Source of the DNA: Listeria floridensis FSL S10-1187
GTDB lineage: Bacteria > Bacillota > Bacilli > Lactobacillales > Listeriaceae
Length of the DNA stretch: 64,000 nucleotides
Direction: 5' to 3'
NCBI RefSeq assembly: GCF_000525875.1
Contig: NZ_AODF01000004.1
Coordinates: 1 to 64,000 of the forward strand
A program made the translations under genes and the position numbers. Shown here piece by piece: positions 26,158 to 36,102 of this stretch (positions are counted from its first letter, which is position 1; each line of letters opens with the position of its first letter). The notes below the pieces were generated by a model. It saw only the letters and a program-made list of their open reading frames with translations. It was not told where the DNA came from and made no database searches.

Positions 26158-26544
26158 CTAACGTATTTCAGTCACTATTCCGTCTGTTACGACAATAGTC
26201 TTATTAAATAGTGAAGCATCCCACTTATCGCCAACAGCAATTTCTGCTAAGGCTTCCATTTCACGCTCGCGAATCTCGCTGCCAAGCGGTAAGGTTTGCA
26301 GTTGTTCAACTTGAAAGTCTACCAGTTTGATTTTTTCCTTGCGAAGATGCACTTCTCTTTCAAAATAATCACTTACTTGTTCTCTTTGGAATTTATTTTT
26401 ATGCTCAACTTTCTTTTGTTCAAACAAAAGCTGTTCACGTTCCTTTTCAAGTGTTTGCCGCTGCGTCTCATAATATTCTAAAAGCTCGGCGCGGCTTTTT
26501 TCAGTAAGTACTTGTTTTACAGTGATTTTCTGGATAATCTGCAT
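26158..26544 (-). CDS. ylqD: YlqD family protein
   Basis: This 128-aa protein is a long coiled coil in its middle (residues about 15-75, Glu/Gln/Lys-rich) and has a C-terminal domain with GSEIREREMEAL and VGDKWDASL. YlqD is conserved in Bacilli between khpA and rimM; its function is unknown. It is the first gene of the ylqD-rimM-trmD transcript, with a G-rich ribosome site. Confidence 0.9.
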   Translation of the reverse strand: MQIIQKITVKQVLTEKSRAELLEYYETQRQTLEKEREQLLFEQKKVEHKNKFQREQVSDYFEREVHLRKEKIKLVDFQVEQLQTLPLGSEIREREMEALAEIAVGDKWDASLFNKTIVVTDGIVTEIR

Positions 26545-26579
26545 CTAAATCCCCCCCGCCTGCACAAGTTTATACTTCT

Positions 26580-26608
26580 ATTCTATCAGTTCAGAGCAGG
26601 ATTACCAA
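26580..26608 (-). promoter_or_regulatory. Promoter of ylqD-rimM-trmD
   Basis: TTGGTA (26608-26603), 17 bases, TAGAAT (26585-26580) on the minus strand, about 35 bases before ylqD. Confidence 0.65.
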
Positions 26609-26634
26609 TGAATTTACTAAAATAACGATTATTT

Positions 26635-27196
26635 TTAACGGTCAAAAAACAGTCCGTAGCTAATCGAAGCCGCTTCTCGCACATAATTTCTAAAGCGTGA
26701 ATCTGATTTTGTCTTTGCTGGAGAACCCGACGCGTCAATTTCTGCACGTTTTGCAAGTAGAAGCGCTCGGTACATATGATAATCACTTGTAATGATTACC
26801 GTTTTCCCGAGCGCAAACTTTGTTTTGGAATTCAGCAAGTTTTCAGCAGTTCGACTGGAATGCGCTTCCGTTTGAATGAGTGATTCAGAAATCCCCTGAT
26901 CCATCAAATAATGCTTCATCACCTTCGCCTCAGGTTCCGTTTCATCTTCTCCTTGTCCTCCGCTTACAATCACTTGTTTAACGTGATTATTTCTCAAAAA
27001 AGAAACCGCTTGATCCAGCCGTTCTTGTAAAATTTTACTAGGTTTTGCTGGATCACCTTCTACTTTCGCACCAAGTACAATCACAGTATCAGGATTACGC
27101 TTCGGCTCTTTTTTTTGCTCCTTGAATCATAAGCACCGCTAAAATAATTAAATAAAGCAGTACCACACTTACAAGCACTAGTATAAAAAGCTGCAT
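26635..27196 (-). CDS. YdcF/SanA-family (DUF218) membrane protein, apparent frameshift
   Basis: An N-terminal membrane segment (FILVLVSVVLLYLIILAVL, from ATG 27196) is in another frame than the DUF218 domain (27084-26635), which shows VIVLGAKVEGD, IVSGGQGEDE and VIITSDYHMYRALLLAKR. Reading a run of eight A near 27112-27119 as seven joins them into about 186 aa. DUF218 proteins are linked to envelope or vancomycin-related functions in other bacteria, but the role here is unknown. No operon partner is obvious. Confidence 0.8.
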
Positions 27197-27302
27197 TTTT
27201 TTTCTTCAACTCCTCTGCCCCTTCCCATCTTGTTGTCTGCATTTGCAATCTTAGCAAATCAACTTTAAGAAAGGTTTAAAAGAAAGAAAAGATAAGCACA
27301 AA

Positions 27303-28052
27303 TTATCGCTTATCTTTTCCTGCCGTTTTTTTCGTTTCTTCCACAAATAAAGCAAAAAGTGCTTCACTTTCCGGATCTTTATCATACATTAATTCAGGAT
27401 GCCACTGCACCCCAAGCAACCAGTTTCCAGTTCCTTTACCTTCTACTGCCTCAACCATACCGTCTTTTGTTCGTCCTGTCACTTCGAGTTGATTAGCAAC
27501 TTGTTTAATATATTGATGATGTAAACTGTTTACCCGTTTCTCTACTGAATGAACCGTCGCAAGAATACTTTCAGGATCAATCTCAACCGTATGAGAAGGA
27601 AGCTGATCGTCCGCCCGTTGCAAATGTTGCAGTAAGCCTGATTCTTTCACATAAGAACCGTCTTGATAAAGCGATCCACCGAGTGCCACATTAACGAGCT
27701 GCATACCGCGGCAAACCGCTAGAATCGGCTTCCCAAGCTTCATTGATTCCTCAATTAGCGCAATCTCAGAATGATCACGCGGCGGAAAATAATTGCCAAT
27801 CTCAGGAAGCGGCTCTTCTCGGTAGAATTGTGGCGTAATATCTTGCCCGCCCGTCATTAATAAGCCATCAACAAGCCCAATAGCTTGTTTAGCAGCCTCT
27901 GCATCGCCCACTGGGATTACAAGCGGCAGCCCACCAACCTTTTGAATCGCATCGACATAACGTTGCTGCGTATATGTTACACGGTGTCCGTAAAATATAT
28001 CGGCACCTTTTACTAGTTCATTTCCTGTAATTCCTATGATAGGTTTCATCAT
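27303..28052 (-). CDS. Gamma-glutamyl-gamma-aminobutyrate hydrolase family protein (peptidase C26)
   Basis: This class I glutamine amidotransferase-like hydrolase of about 249 aa has the catalytic elbow ILAVCRGMQLVNVALGG (Cys near residue 108) and the histidine/glutamate pair in GVQWHPELM near 225. PuuD in E. coli hydrolyses gamma-glutamyl-GABA; the substrate here is not known. The start at 28052 follows TGGAGG by six bases; a second ATG is directly next to it. It stands divergent from frmA. Confidence 0.88.
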   Translation of the reverse strand: MMKPIIGITGNELVKGADIFYGHRVTYTQQRYVDAIQKVGGLPLVIPVGDAEAAKQAIGLVDGLLMTGGQDITPQFYREEPLPEIGNYFPPRDHSEIALIEESMKLGKPILAVCRGMQLVNVALGGSLYQDGSYVKESGLLQHLQRADDQLPSHTVEIDPESILATVHSVEKRVNSLHHQYIKQVANQLEVTGRTKDGMVEAVEGKGTGNWLLGVQWHPELMYDKDPESEALFALFVEETKKTAGKDKR

Positions 28053-28228
28053 TACTAACCTCCATTCCACATTCATATATTGTAACTTATTTCCCCAAAA
28101 AAAGGCTCTCCTAATGCCTAGAAAACGCCATTTCAGTAAATTTATTCCGCTGAAACCGAATTCATTTCCCGCGAAAACTCCATCTCACTATGTTAAAATG
28201 CAAATGAAACACAAAATAATATACATAA

Positions 28229-29362
<1,134 letters not shown>

Positions 29363-29367
29363 CTGCA

Positions 29368-30207
29368 TTGCCAAAAAAACCACTTGAACAACTTGAAAAC
29401 CATCACAGTTTCGGCGGAACCCAACTGAAATACCGCCATGATTCTGCCGTACTCGATTGCCCGATGACATTCAGCTTATTCCTGCCAGATACCCATAAAT
29501 TCCCGCACCCTCCACTTCTATGGTGGCTATCCGGTCTTTCCTCGACCGATGACAATTTTACTCATAAAGCAGGAGCCCAGCGTACAGCAGCCGAACTCGG
29601 TATCGCCATTTTGATTCCTGATACAAGTCCGCGCGGCGAGCATGTCGCTGACGATCCTGAGTATGATCTTGGTCAAGGCGCAGGTTTCTATCTCGATGCG
29701 ACTGAGGCACCGTGGAGTGAACATTATCAGATGTACCGCTACCTGACCGAGGAGCTATCCGATCTAATTAAACAGCATTTCACTTTTAGCGGCAAAGAAG
29801 CCATCTCTGGGCACTCAATGGGTGGTCACGGGGCGCTTGTGATTGGACTGAAAAACCCGACACGATTTAGCTCCATTTCTGCATTTGCACCGATTTTATC
29901 GCCAAGTCAAGTTCCTTGGGGCATAAGAGCCTTCACAAATTATCTTGGCAAGGTCAACCAAATTTCTTGGAAAAACTGGGATGCATCCGAGCTGATTCAA
30001 GCGGTAACGTACCAAGTGCCTATCCTAATTCACCAAGGGAGACAAGACCCGTTTCTTGCCGAGCAGCTCGATCCGGCGTATTTTCTTTCCAAAACAGCTC
30101 CCGACTATCCGCTCACTTATCACCTTGTTGATGGTTACGATCACAGTTACTATTTTGTGGCGAGCTTTATCGAAGCACATTTACGGTTTCATGCCCAGCA
30201 TTTTTAA
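29368..30207 (+). CDS. frmB: S-formylglutathione hydrolase
   Basis: This 279-aa esterase-D-type alpha/beta hydrolase completes formaldehyde detoxification, giving formate and glutathione. The nucleophile elbow is SGHSMGGHGAL near residue 145, the catalytic Asp lies in HQGRQDPFL near 225 and the His in DGYDHSYYF near 258. The start is taken as TTG at 29368, eight bases after AAAAGGAG; a GTG at 29359 lies too close to that site. It is coupled to frmA. Confidence 0.92.
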   Translation: MPKKPLEQLENHHSFGGTQLKYRHDSAVLDCPMTFSLFLPDTHKFPHPPLLWWLSGLSSTDDNFTHKAGAQRTAAELGIAILIPDTSPRGEHVADDPEYDLGQGAGFYLDATEAPWSEHYQMYRYLTEELSDLIKQHFTFSGKEAISGHSMGGHGALVIGLKNPTRFSSISAFAPILSPSQVPWGIRAFTNYLGKVNQISWKNWDASELIQAVTYQVPILIHQGRQDPFLAEQLDPAYFLSKTAPDYPLTYHLVDGYDHSYYFVASFIEAHLRFHAQHF

Positions 30208-30237
30208 ACAGGTCACAGGCAAGAAGTGCTTATATGC

Positions 30238-30276
30238 AAAAAATCCGTTTCCCTAATAATAGGGAAACGGATTTTT
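30238..30276. terminator. Bidirectional terminator between frmB and khpA
   Basis: A perfect stem AATCCGTTTCCC / GGGAAACGGATT with an eight-base loop, flanked by A and T runs. It serves both convergent transcripts. Confidence 0.92.
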
Positions 30277-30284
30277 TCTCTAAA

Positions 30285-30515
30285 CTAGTCGATAATTTCA
30301 AGTCGAACCTTTTTGTCCGCCTTGAGTCCTGCTGCGTAAACAAGCGTGCGAATCGCTTTTGCAATCCGACCTTGCTTGCCGATTACACGACCCATATCTT
30401 CTTTGTTTACAGATAGCTTATAAAAGCATGTCGATTCTGTTTCTTCTTTTGCAAGCGAAACATCATCTGGATGGTCAACAAGCGGCTTTACGATGGCGAG
30501 AATCAAATCTTCCAT
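30285..30515 (-). CDS. khpA: KH-domain RNA-binding protein KhpA (YlqC)
   Basis: This 76-aa KH-domain protein has the RNA-binding loop GRVIGKQGRIAKAIRTL. KhpA acts with KhpB/Jag on RNA and cell elongation in other Firmicutes. The ATG at 30515 has an AAGGAGG site ten bases upstream; a GTG two codons earlier is possible. It follows rpsP in the same operon. Confidence 0.93.
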   Translation of the reverse strand: MEDLILAIVKPLVDHPDDVSLAKEETESTCFYKLSVNKEDMGRVIGKQGRIAKAIRTLVYAAGLKADKKVRLEIID

Positions 30516-30530
30516 TCGCACTTAGCCTCC

Positions 30531-30803
30531 TTATTTACCTAATTTTTGGTTATGGAATTTTTCCATGATGCCTTTGTCAGAAAACAAATGGCGAACAGTG
30601 TCAGAAGGTTTTGCACCATTGTGCATCCATTTCAAAACTGCTTCTTCGTCGATTTTAACTTCAGCAGGATCTACAAGCGGGTTGTAAGTTCCAACTGTTT
30701 CAATCGAACGGCCGTCACGCGGGAAACGCGAGTCAGCAACTACAATACGGTAAAAAGGCTTTTTATTCGAGCCCATGCGTTTTAAACGAATTTTAACTGC
30801 CAT
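30531..30803 (-). CDS. rpsP: 30S ribosomal protein S16
   Basis: This 90-aa protein opens [26 protein letters not shown], the standard S16 start (shown in part). It is needed for 30S assembly. A TGGAGGTG ribosome site precedes it, and it is followed by khpA. Confidence 0.98.
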   Translation of the reverse strand: MAVKIRLKRMGSNKKPFYRIVVADSRFPRDGRSIETVGTYNPLVDPAEVKIDEEAVLKWMHNGAKPSDTVRHLFSDKGIMEKFHNQKLGK

Positions 30804-30841
30804 GTTTAGTTACACCTCCATAATGTCTTACACAAGTATAT

Positions 30842-30870
30842 ATATTACCAGTAAAGGATTTGTTTGTAAA
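30842..30870 (-). promoter_or_regulatory. rpsP-khpA promoter
   Basis: TTTACA (30870-30865), 17 bases, TAATAT (30847-30842) on the minus strand. An inverted repeat TGTAAAG / CTTTACA (30865-30886) overlaps the -35 box. Confidence 0.75.
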
Positions 30871-30895
30871 GTGTTTTTTCTTTACAGCGTAATAT

Positions 30896-32533
30896 TTATA
30901 CTTTTTCCCTCAAAAATCCAGTTTTAAGGAGGTGATAAAATTTCGTATAACCGGAAATGTTATGTTCAACATCATCAATTCTGACACGGAATGAATGATG
31001 CCGTATAAAGAAGCTATTAGTAATTCTTTCTGGGTTCTTGAAATAGATTGCCACTTCTGGATAAAACAATCCGTTGAGTTGATAGTTCGCTCGTTTTTTA
31101 ATCGTTTCAACAAGCCTGTCGCGCGAAAACTCCTCCGTAAATCCAGCCGGAAGCGGAATATCTTTTTCATAAAGCTCATAAGCAGCCGTTGTAAGTTCTA
31201 AAAACGTTGGAAAAGTCGTCTCACGATTGAAAATAAAATCGAGCGCATCAAAAGCATTTTTCATTCCAAATGACAGATATTTTTCATCTGGAAAATATTT
31301 CGTAATTTCATTCGCCGCATAACTCAGCCAGTGATCGTGATTCTGCCAAAAGTTCTTAGCAATAAAGTGATCAAAGGCTTTCTCAGCTCCGCGCAAGAAA
31401 TCTTCCGTTCGGTCAACTTCATAAAGACGAAGCAACCCAAGAACAGCCTCTCCTTCGTAATAAATAATACGAAAAGGATCTTTCACTTCAAGCGACGGAT
31501 AATCGAGCACATGAATAAACGAACCGTCGTCTTCCTGAAGTCTGAGGATTCCATATGCAAGTTTTCTTGCAAGTAAAATATCGCTTTTATCGTCTGTAAT
31601 CTGCATATACTTTGAGAATGCAAGTAGTGCAGCAGCATTTGCTCCGAGCTTAATTTCACGCATTTCCGGCTCAATCATATAAGCAAAATCTTCTTTTTCA
31701 AAAATAAAGTTTTCCTTTAAATAAACGAGTGCTTGAGTAGCGCGCTCGAGTATTTTTGAGTTACCTGAAAGCTCATACGCTTCGAGCATCGAATAGAGGC
31801 TAGACGCATGCCGCAGTGTGTTGTAGTGCTTAATCGTTTTATCGAAACATGAGAAATAGCCGTAATGGAATTCCCCTGTTTTTTTCACTTGTTCAGCTAA
31901 GTATAACCCAGCATTTTCTACAACTTCCTTTACACGCTCCGGCGAAAGCGATTCATTTCGCGTTCCGTGATAAAGCGAGTCCGTATGTAAAGGAAACCAT
32001 TCCGTTCCATCAAAAAACCAGCCATACGTATTGAAAGTCGTTACATTCGTATAACCGTTTAATTCAAGCTGACCATTATTTTTACCAGTTTGCATCAAAT
32101 AGCGATTCAAGTTCGTCACATTGAGACAAATTTCTTCCTTACCAGATTTTAAAATAGCATTTCCGTTTAGCTCTTGCTCAAGAAGTGCAAATGAAAAGTT
32201 TTTATCGAAAGCGATACCGCGGCGATAATAATTTTTCTTTGTTGCAAGAACCTCTTGATTCCACTCATAGAGCGGCATATCTGCGTAGTCGAAAGCAATA
32301 TCAATTTTCAAAGAGACAGCGCCTGAGTCTTGCCATTTTCTGGCTGTTTTTTTCATTTCATTCATCAAACTCCGAAGCGAAAGATAGCTGAAATTAAGGA
32401 CATGTGCTCTTTTTTCCTTGTAACCGATCGTCAAAAAACCATTCCATTTCATCTCATAAGTTACATTTTCCTTAGACAAAAGGAATTCTGTCACTTCATT
32501 TTCTATTCCCCTAAAAGCTGCTTCAAAAGACAT
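30896..32533 (-). CDS. Uncharacterised 545-aa protein with a C-terminal alpha-helical (six-hairpin-like) part
   Basis: About 545 aa from the ATG at 32533, which follows AAAGGAG. There is no signal peptide or membrane helix. Residues 1-190 are a mixed alpha/beta domain (KIDIAFDYADMPLYEWNQ). From about 200 to the end there are repeating helical pairs with aromatic and acidic residues (HYNTLRHASSLYSMLEAYE, LARKLAYGILRLQEDDGSF, IIYYEGEAVLGLLRLYE), resembling the (alpha/alpha)6 barrel of glycosidases and epimerases. No catalytic residue is assigned. It lies directly downstream of the LPXTG gene and may act on that protein or its glycan, but this is only inference. Confidence 0.65.
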   Translation of the reverse strand: MSFEAAFRGIENEVTEFLLSKENVTYEMKWNGFLTIGYKEKRAHVLNFSYLSLRSLMNEMKKTARKWQDSGAVSLKIDIAFDYADMPLYEWNQEVLATKKNYYRRGIAFDKNFSFALLEQELNGNAILKSGKEEICLNVTNLNRYLMQTGKNNGQLELNGYTNVTTFNTYGWFFDGTEWFPLHTDSLYHGTRNESLSPERVKEVVENAGLYLAEQVKKTGEFHYGYFSCFDKTIKHYNTLRHASSLYSMLEAYELSGNSKILERATQALVYLKENFIFEKEDFAYMIEPEMREIKLGANAAALLAFSKYMQITDDKSDILLARKLAYGILRLQEDDGSFIHVLDYPSLEVKDPFRIIYYEGEAVLGLLRLYEVDRTEDFLRGAEKAFDHFIAKNFWQNHDHWLSYAANEITKYFPDEKYLSFGMKNAFDALDFIFNRETTFPTFLELTTAAYELYEKDIPLPAGFTEEFSRDRLVETIKKRANYQLNGLFYPEVAIYFKNPERITNSFFIRHHSFRVRIDDVEHNISGYTKFYHLLKTGFLREKV

Positions 32534-32551
32534 TAAAAACAACTCCTTTAA

Positions 32552-32586
32552 AAGCTGCCCACCCATTCAAGCGAATAGGTGGGACA
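32552..32586 (-). terminator. Strong hairpin between the LPXTG gene and the 545-aa protein gene
   Basis: Stem CTGTCCCACC... / ...GGTGGGCAG of about 13 pairs with one bulge, followed by only four T. It could be a leaky terminator or an mRNA-processing element that lowers downstream expression. Confidence 0.45.
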
Positions 32587-32598
32587 GCCCTCTATTTT

Positions 32599-34254
32599 TT
32601 ATTTACTTGCTTTTTTTCTGCGTTTCCCAAACAGAAGTCCACCAAGAGCAGCGAGCATTCCGGCACCGATCCAAGGAGCGGCCTTACTTTCCGTATCTCC
32701 AGTTTTCGGAAGCCATACACCGTTTCCAGAACTGCTTGAAAGGTCACTTGCCCCAGAACCAACCGTATAAGTGAGAGTTCCGCTTCCGCCGCTAGTAGAA
32801 ACCGGCATTACTTTCGTAGGAAGATGACCACTTCCAGAGCCGTTTCCAGATCCTGAACCATCGCCATCCGCATCGGAATCGGCATCTGCGTCGGCATCCG
32901 CATCAGAGTCTGAATCAGAATCTGAGTCAGCATCGGCGTCAGCGTCAGAATCGGCATCCGCATCAGCGTCGGCATCTGTATCATCCATACCCGGTTGAAC
33001 AACAGCTACGACAGTAGAGCCTGTTTTCGACCGTTGAGCATTTGTTGCAGTAAGGGAGAATCCAACGATATCCCCTGCACTTAGAACCGTTCCATCTGGA
33101 AGAGTGACCCTAAACGAACCATCGGCACTTACAGGAACATTGTGAATAACCGTTCCGTCTGGAAGATAAACATTAACTGTAAATGTCGTTCCAGCAGGAG
33201 CAGCAGCAATTGCAGCGCGAATCATAGCTTGCATTGCTTTATAAGGAGTTTCCCCGGTAATCACCTTATCCCCCGCCCGAATCGGGTCAATCGAAGGCTG
33301 ATCAACCAAGAAATCTCTCCAATCAATATCCACATCTGAGTCAGCGTCGGCATCTGCGTCGGCATCCGCATCAGCGTCAGCATCCGCATCAGCGTCAGCA
33401 TCCGCATCAGCGTCAGCATCCGCATCTGCATCTGCGTCAGCATCCGCATCCGCGTCAGCATCCGCATCTGCATCGGCATCAGCGTCGGCATCCGCATCTG
33501 CATCGGCGTCGGCATCAGCATCGGCATCAGCGTCGGCATCCGCATCCGCATCAGCGTCGGCATCCGCGTCAGCATCCCCAATTTCAGTATCTAACATTGT
33601 TTTAGCTGCTCCGCTTGAAAGCAAGTCAATATCTAAAAGACCGTCACCGCTTCGAGCAGCGAATTCTAATTTCCCATCGCTTGAAGCCGGCAAAGCCATA
33701 ATTCCAAGTGCTGCAAGATCAATTGTCAATGTAAATGTATTCGTGGCAAGCACTCCAACAGAAACAAGATTGTAATCAATCTTCGCTCCAATCGCGTTGT
33801 GCACAGTATCTAAAATTAAATTATTTCCAGTTACAGTTCCAGTCTTCGGCGGAAGCCCAATTGGCCCAACCTGTACAACTGGGATACTATATCCAATTGT
33901 CGTATATGATCTGACATTCGGATTTGAAAGTAAGCTTGTAAGCTCAGAAGGTAATTGGAAGTACGTATAGTAACTAGGAATTACCCCAACCCCTGCTAAT
34001 TGCGTCCCTGATAAAGTTAATGTCAGCTTCCCGTTCGCATAAACAGGATTTAAATTGGAATTTCCAAGCAAATCAAGTGTTGCAGCATCAACACTTACAT
34101 CTCCGATTTGAATACCATGTTTTAACCCGTCAAAATTAACCGAAACCGGAGCAACCATCATTGTCGTCGTTGTTACAAGGGCTGCAATCAGTTTGGCTTT
34201 TTGTGCACGTTTCACATTTAAACTGCGCTTATAATCCATCTTTCTATTTCCCAT
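32599..34254 (-). CDS. LPXTG cell-wall-anchored protein with Asp-Ala repeats
   Basis: This 551-aa surface protein has a long signal peptide (basic N-terminus, then [18 protein letters not shown]). A roughly 190-residue N-terminal domain is followed by about 39 Asp-Ala dipeptides (33336-33576), a central domain (about 305-410) with [20 protein letters not shown], and a second shorter Asp-Ala/Asp-Ser tract. A Gly-Ser linker then leads to the sorting signal LPKTG, a membrane span and the tail KRRKK. Sortase A should anchor it to peptidoglycan, with the repeats acting as a stalk. L. monocytogenes has an LPXTG repeat protein at the same site (lmo1799). Start after GGGGGG. Confidence 0.93.
   Translation of the reverse strand: MGNRKMDYKRSLNVKRAQKAKLIAALVTTTTMMVAPVSVNFDGLKHGIQIGDVSVDAATLDLLGNSNLNPVYANGKLTLTLSGTQLAGVGVIPSYYTYFQLPSELTSLLSNPNVRSYTTIGYSIPVVQVGPIGLPPKTGTVTGNNLILDTVHNAIGAKIDYNLVSVGVLATNTFTLTIDLAALGIMALPASSDGKLEFAARSGDGLLDIDLLSSGAAKTMLDTEIGDADADADADADADADADADADADADADADADADADADADADADADADADADADADADADADADADADADADADADADADSDVDIDWRDFLVDQPSIDPIRAGDKVITGETPYKAMQAMIRAAIAAAPAGTTFTVNVYLPDGTVIHNVPVSADGSFRVTLPDGTVLSAGDIVGFSLTATNAQRSKTGSTVVAVVQPGMDDTDADADADADSDADADADSDSDSDSDADADADADSDADGDGSGSGNGSGSGHLPTKVMPVSTSGGSGTLTYTVGSGASDLSSSSGNGVWLPKTGDTESKAAPWIGAGMLAALGGLLFGKRRKKASK
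32860..32990 (-). repeat. Asp-Ala/Asp-Ser coding repeat, C-terminal tract
   Basis: About 20 dipeptide units encoded by GAY-GCN or GAY-TCN hexamers, just before the Gly-Ser linker of the LPXTG protein. The mix with Asp-Ser distinguishes it from the first tract. Confidence 0.85.
33336..33576 (-). repeat. Asp-Ala coding repeat, long tract
   Basis: About 39 tandem hexamers of the form GAY-GCN, varying only at third codon positions. This low-complexity tract is prone to length change and to misassembly. Confidence 0.9.
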
Positions 34255-34690
34255 TTATTTTCCCCCCTATTGCCATTTGGCAAATCCATTCACTCAAATC
34301 AAGGGGTTTTCTCTATTGTTTTTCCTATTTGCTTCACCAGGCTGTTTGTGATCCCCACGCCAACAATAAACTAACAACCGTAACGCACAAAAGTAACTTT
34401 TCAGAATTATAGACCTATACATATCCCTCCTAACATTTGTTCTCTATGTAATTGTGTTGAGTTATTTACAATATAAGGAGTTGGACACAAAAAATAAAGC
34501 AAAAAGAACTAGAACTCAAAAAACAGTACTTTTGGTTATGATTCGATAAAAAGTTATAGCAAAATCCCTATTAAGTCACGTTTTTTAGACTTTGGACTAA
34601 TTGTAAATAGGTATATAGAACTATTGAATACATAGTTTTCAACAGTTTTCAAAAAATAACAATCCTTATCCAGATTAACAAAACCAATAG
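34255..34690. other. Gap upstream of the LPXTG gene
   Basis: About 440 bases between ffh and the LPXTG gene. It holds a leader with a small ORF (34294-34422) and otherwise AT-rich sequence without a credible gene. In L. monocytogenes a tyrosine phosphatase gene (lipA, lmo1800) occupies this position; I see no trace of it. Confidence 0.4.
34294..34422 (-). CDS. Tiny signal-peptide-like ORF in the LPXTG leader
   Basis: ATG at 34422 follows a strong AGGAGGG site. As written, the frame gives 42 aa. If the four-A run at 34405-34402 (minus) had five, it would give a 29-aa peptide with a basic start and a hydrophobic core ending VTVVSLLLAWGSQTAW, like a bare signal peptide. It lies about 40 bases before the LPXTG gene. 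It could be a leader peptide or a gene remnant. Confidence 0.3.
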   Translation of the reverse strand: MYRSIILKSYFCALRLLVYCWRGDHKQPGEANRKNNRENPLI

Positions 34691-34720
34691 AAAAAGGCAA
34701 AGCGTGAGCTTTGCCTTTTT
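34691..34720 (-). terminator. Terminator of the ylxM-ffh transcript
   Basis: Perfect stem AAGGCAAAGC / GCTTTGCCTT with a four-base loop and a following T run on the minus strand, directly after ffh. Confidence 0.9.
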
Positions 34721-34731
34721 CAAAATCCGCC

Positions 34732-36090
34732 TTAAAACGGCATCTTAAAATTCCCAAATGGATTCTTTTTTTTCTTACCTTTTCCGCCCATTCCGCCAGA
34801 CATTTGCTTCATCATTTTCTTCATTTCATTGAACTGTTTCAGCAAACGATTGACTTCTTGAATTGGTCTTCCGCTTCCGCGAGCAATCCGCTTACGACGA
34901 TTGGCATTGATGATATCTGGATTATCTTTTTCCATTTTCGTCATCGATTTAATTATCGCTTCAATATGCCCAAGCTGCTTATCATCCACTTGCATATTAT
35001 CGAGGCCTTTCATTTTATTCGCCCCAGGAAGCATTTTTAAAAGTTCATCGAGCGGTCCCATTTGCTTCACTTGCTGGAGCTGATCAAGAAAATCATCGAG
35101 TGTCATCGAGTTCTCTTTAATTTTTTGCTCCATTTCCCGCATCTTATCTTGGTCAACATCCGTTTGTGCCTTCTCAATCAAGGAGAGAACATCGCCCATT
35201 CCAAGAATCCGTGAAGCCATCCGGTCTGGGTGGAAACTTTCAAGAGCCTCCATTTTTTCGCCCATCCCGACAAACTTAATTGGTTTCCCAGTTACAGCAC
35301 GAATTGATAGTGCGGCACCGCCGCGCGTATCGCCATCAAGTTTCGTCAAGACAACTCCGGTTACACCAAGCTGCTCATTGAAGCTTTCTGCCACGTTTAC
35401 GGCATCTTGACCCGTCATAGAATCAACGACAAGCAGAATTTCAGACGGAGAAGCCACTTCCTTGACTTCCTTTAATTCCCCCATCAATTCCTCATCAATG
35501 TGAAGACGTCCCGCTGTATCAATTAAGACATAATCAAGATGTTCTTCTTTCGCTTTCGCGATGGCCTGTTTGGCGATTTCAACCGGGCTGACTTGGTCTC
35601 CCAGTGAGAAAACAGGCATATTCAGTTGTTTTCCAAGCGTCTCCAGTTGCTTAATTGCCGCTGGGCGGTAAATATCAGCAGCCACGAGCAGCGGTTTGCG
35701 GTTATATTTTTTCCTAAGCAAATTTGCGAGCTTCCCAGTCGTTGTAGTTTTCCCGGCCCCTTGAAGACCGACCATCATCACAACCGTCGGCGGCTTGTCG
35801 GCCACTTCCATTTTGCTTTCTTCTCCGCCCATCAAATTTGTTAGTTCTTCTTGGACGATTTTAATAACTTGCTGACCTGGCGTTAAGCTCTTCATAACAT
35901 CCGAACCTACCGCACGTTCACTTACCGTTTTAATAAAGTTTTTGACAACCTTAAAGTTAACATCGGCTTCAAGAAGTGCAAGCCGAACTTCACGCATCAT
36001 TTCTTTTACATCAGCTTCGGTGACTTTCCCTTTGCCGCGAATTTTATTCATCGTTTCTTGAAGTCTTCCAGCTAATCCTTCAAATGCCAT
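34732..36090 (-). CDS. ffh: Signal recognition particle protein Ffh
   Basis: This 452-aa SRP54 GTPase carries signal peptides to the membrane together with 4.5S/scRNA and FtsY. The N domain is followed by the G domain with GLQGAGKTTTTGKLA near 105, DTAGRLHIDEEL near 190 and TKLDGDTRGGAALS near 247. The methionine-rich M domain ends in QMSGGMGGKGKKKK. An AGGAGG site precedes it, and it lies downstream of ylxM. Confidence 0.97.
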   Translation of the reverse strand: MAFEGLAGRLQETMNKIRGKGKVTEADVKEMMREVRLALLEADVNFKVVKNFIKTVSERAVGSDVMKSLTPGQQVIKIVQEELTNLMGGEESKMEVADKPPTVVMMVGLQGAGKTTTTGKLANLLRKKYNRKPLLVAADIYRPAAIKQLETLGKQLNMPVFSLGDQVSPVEIAKQAIAKAKEEHLDYVLIDTAGRLHIDEELMGELKEVKEVASPSEILLVVDSMTGQDAVNVAESFNEQLGVTGVVLTKLDGDTRGGAALSIRAVTGKPIKFVGMGEKMEALESFHPDRMASRILGMGDVLSLIEKAQTDVDQDKMREMEQKIKENSMTLDDFLDQLQQVKQMGPLDELLKMLPGANKMKGLDNMQVDDKQLGHIEAIIKSMTKMEKDNPDIINANRRKRIARGSGRPIQEVNRLLKQFNEMKKMMKQMSGGMGGKGKKKKNPFGNFKMPF

Positions 36091-36102
36091 AAATCTGGCC
36101 TC

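Noticed and set aside
33336-33576. CRISPR-like or satellite tandem repeat
   Set aside because: The units are 6 bases, contiguous, and keep a coding frame within an LPXTG gene; there are no spacers.
33261-33581. Long Met-Leu-Thr-rich open frame overlapping the Asp-Ala repeat in another frame
   Set aside because: It is a by-product of the GAY-GCN hexamer repeat, which is open in several frames; no ribosome site and no protein-like composition.
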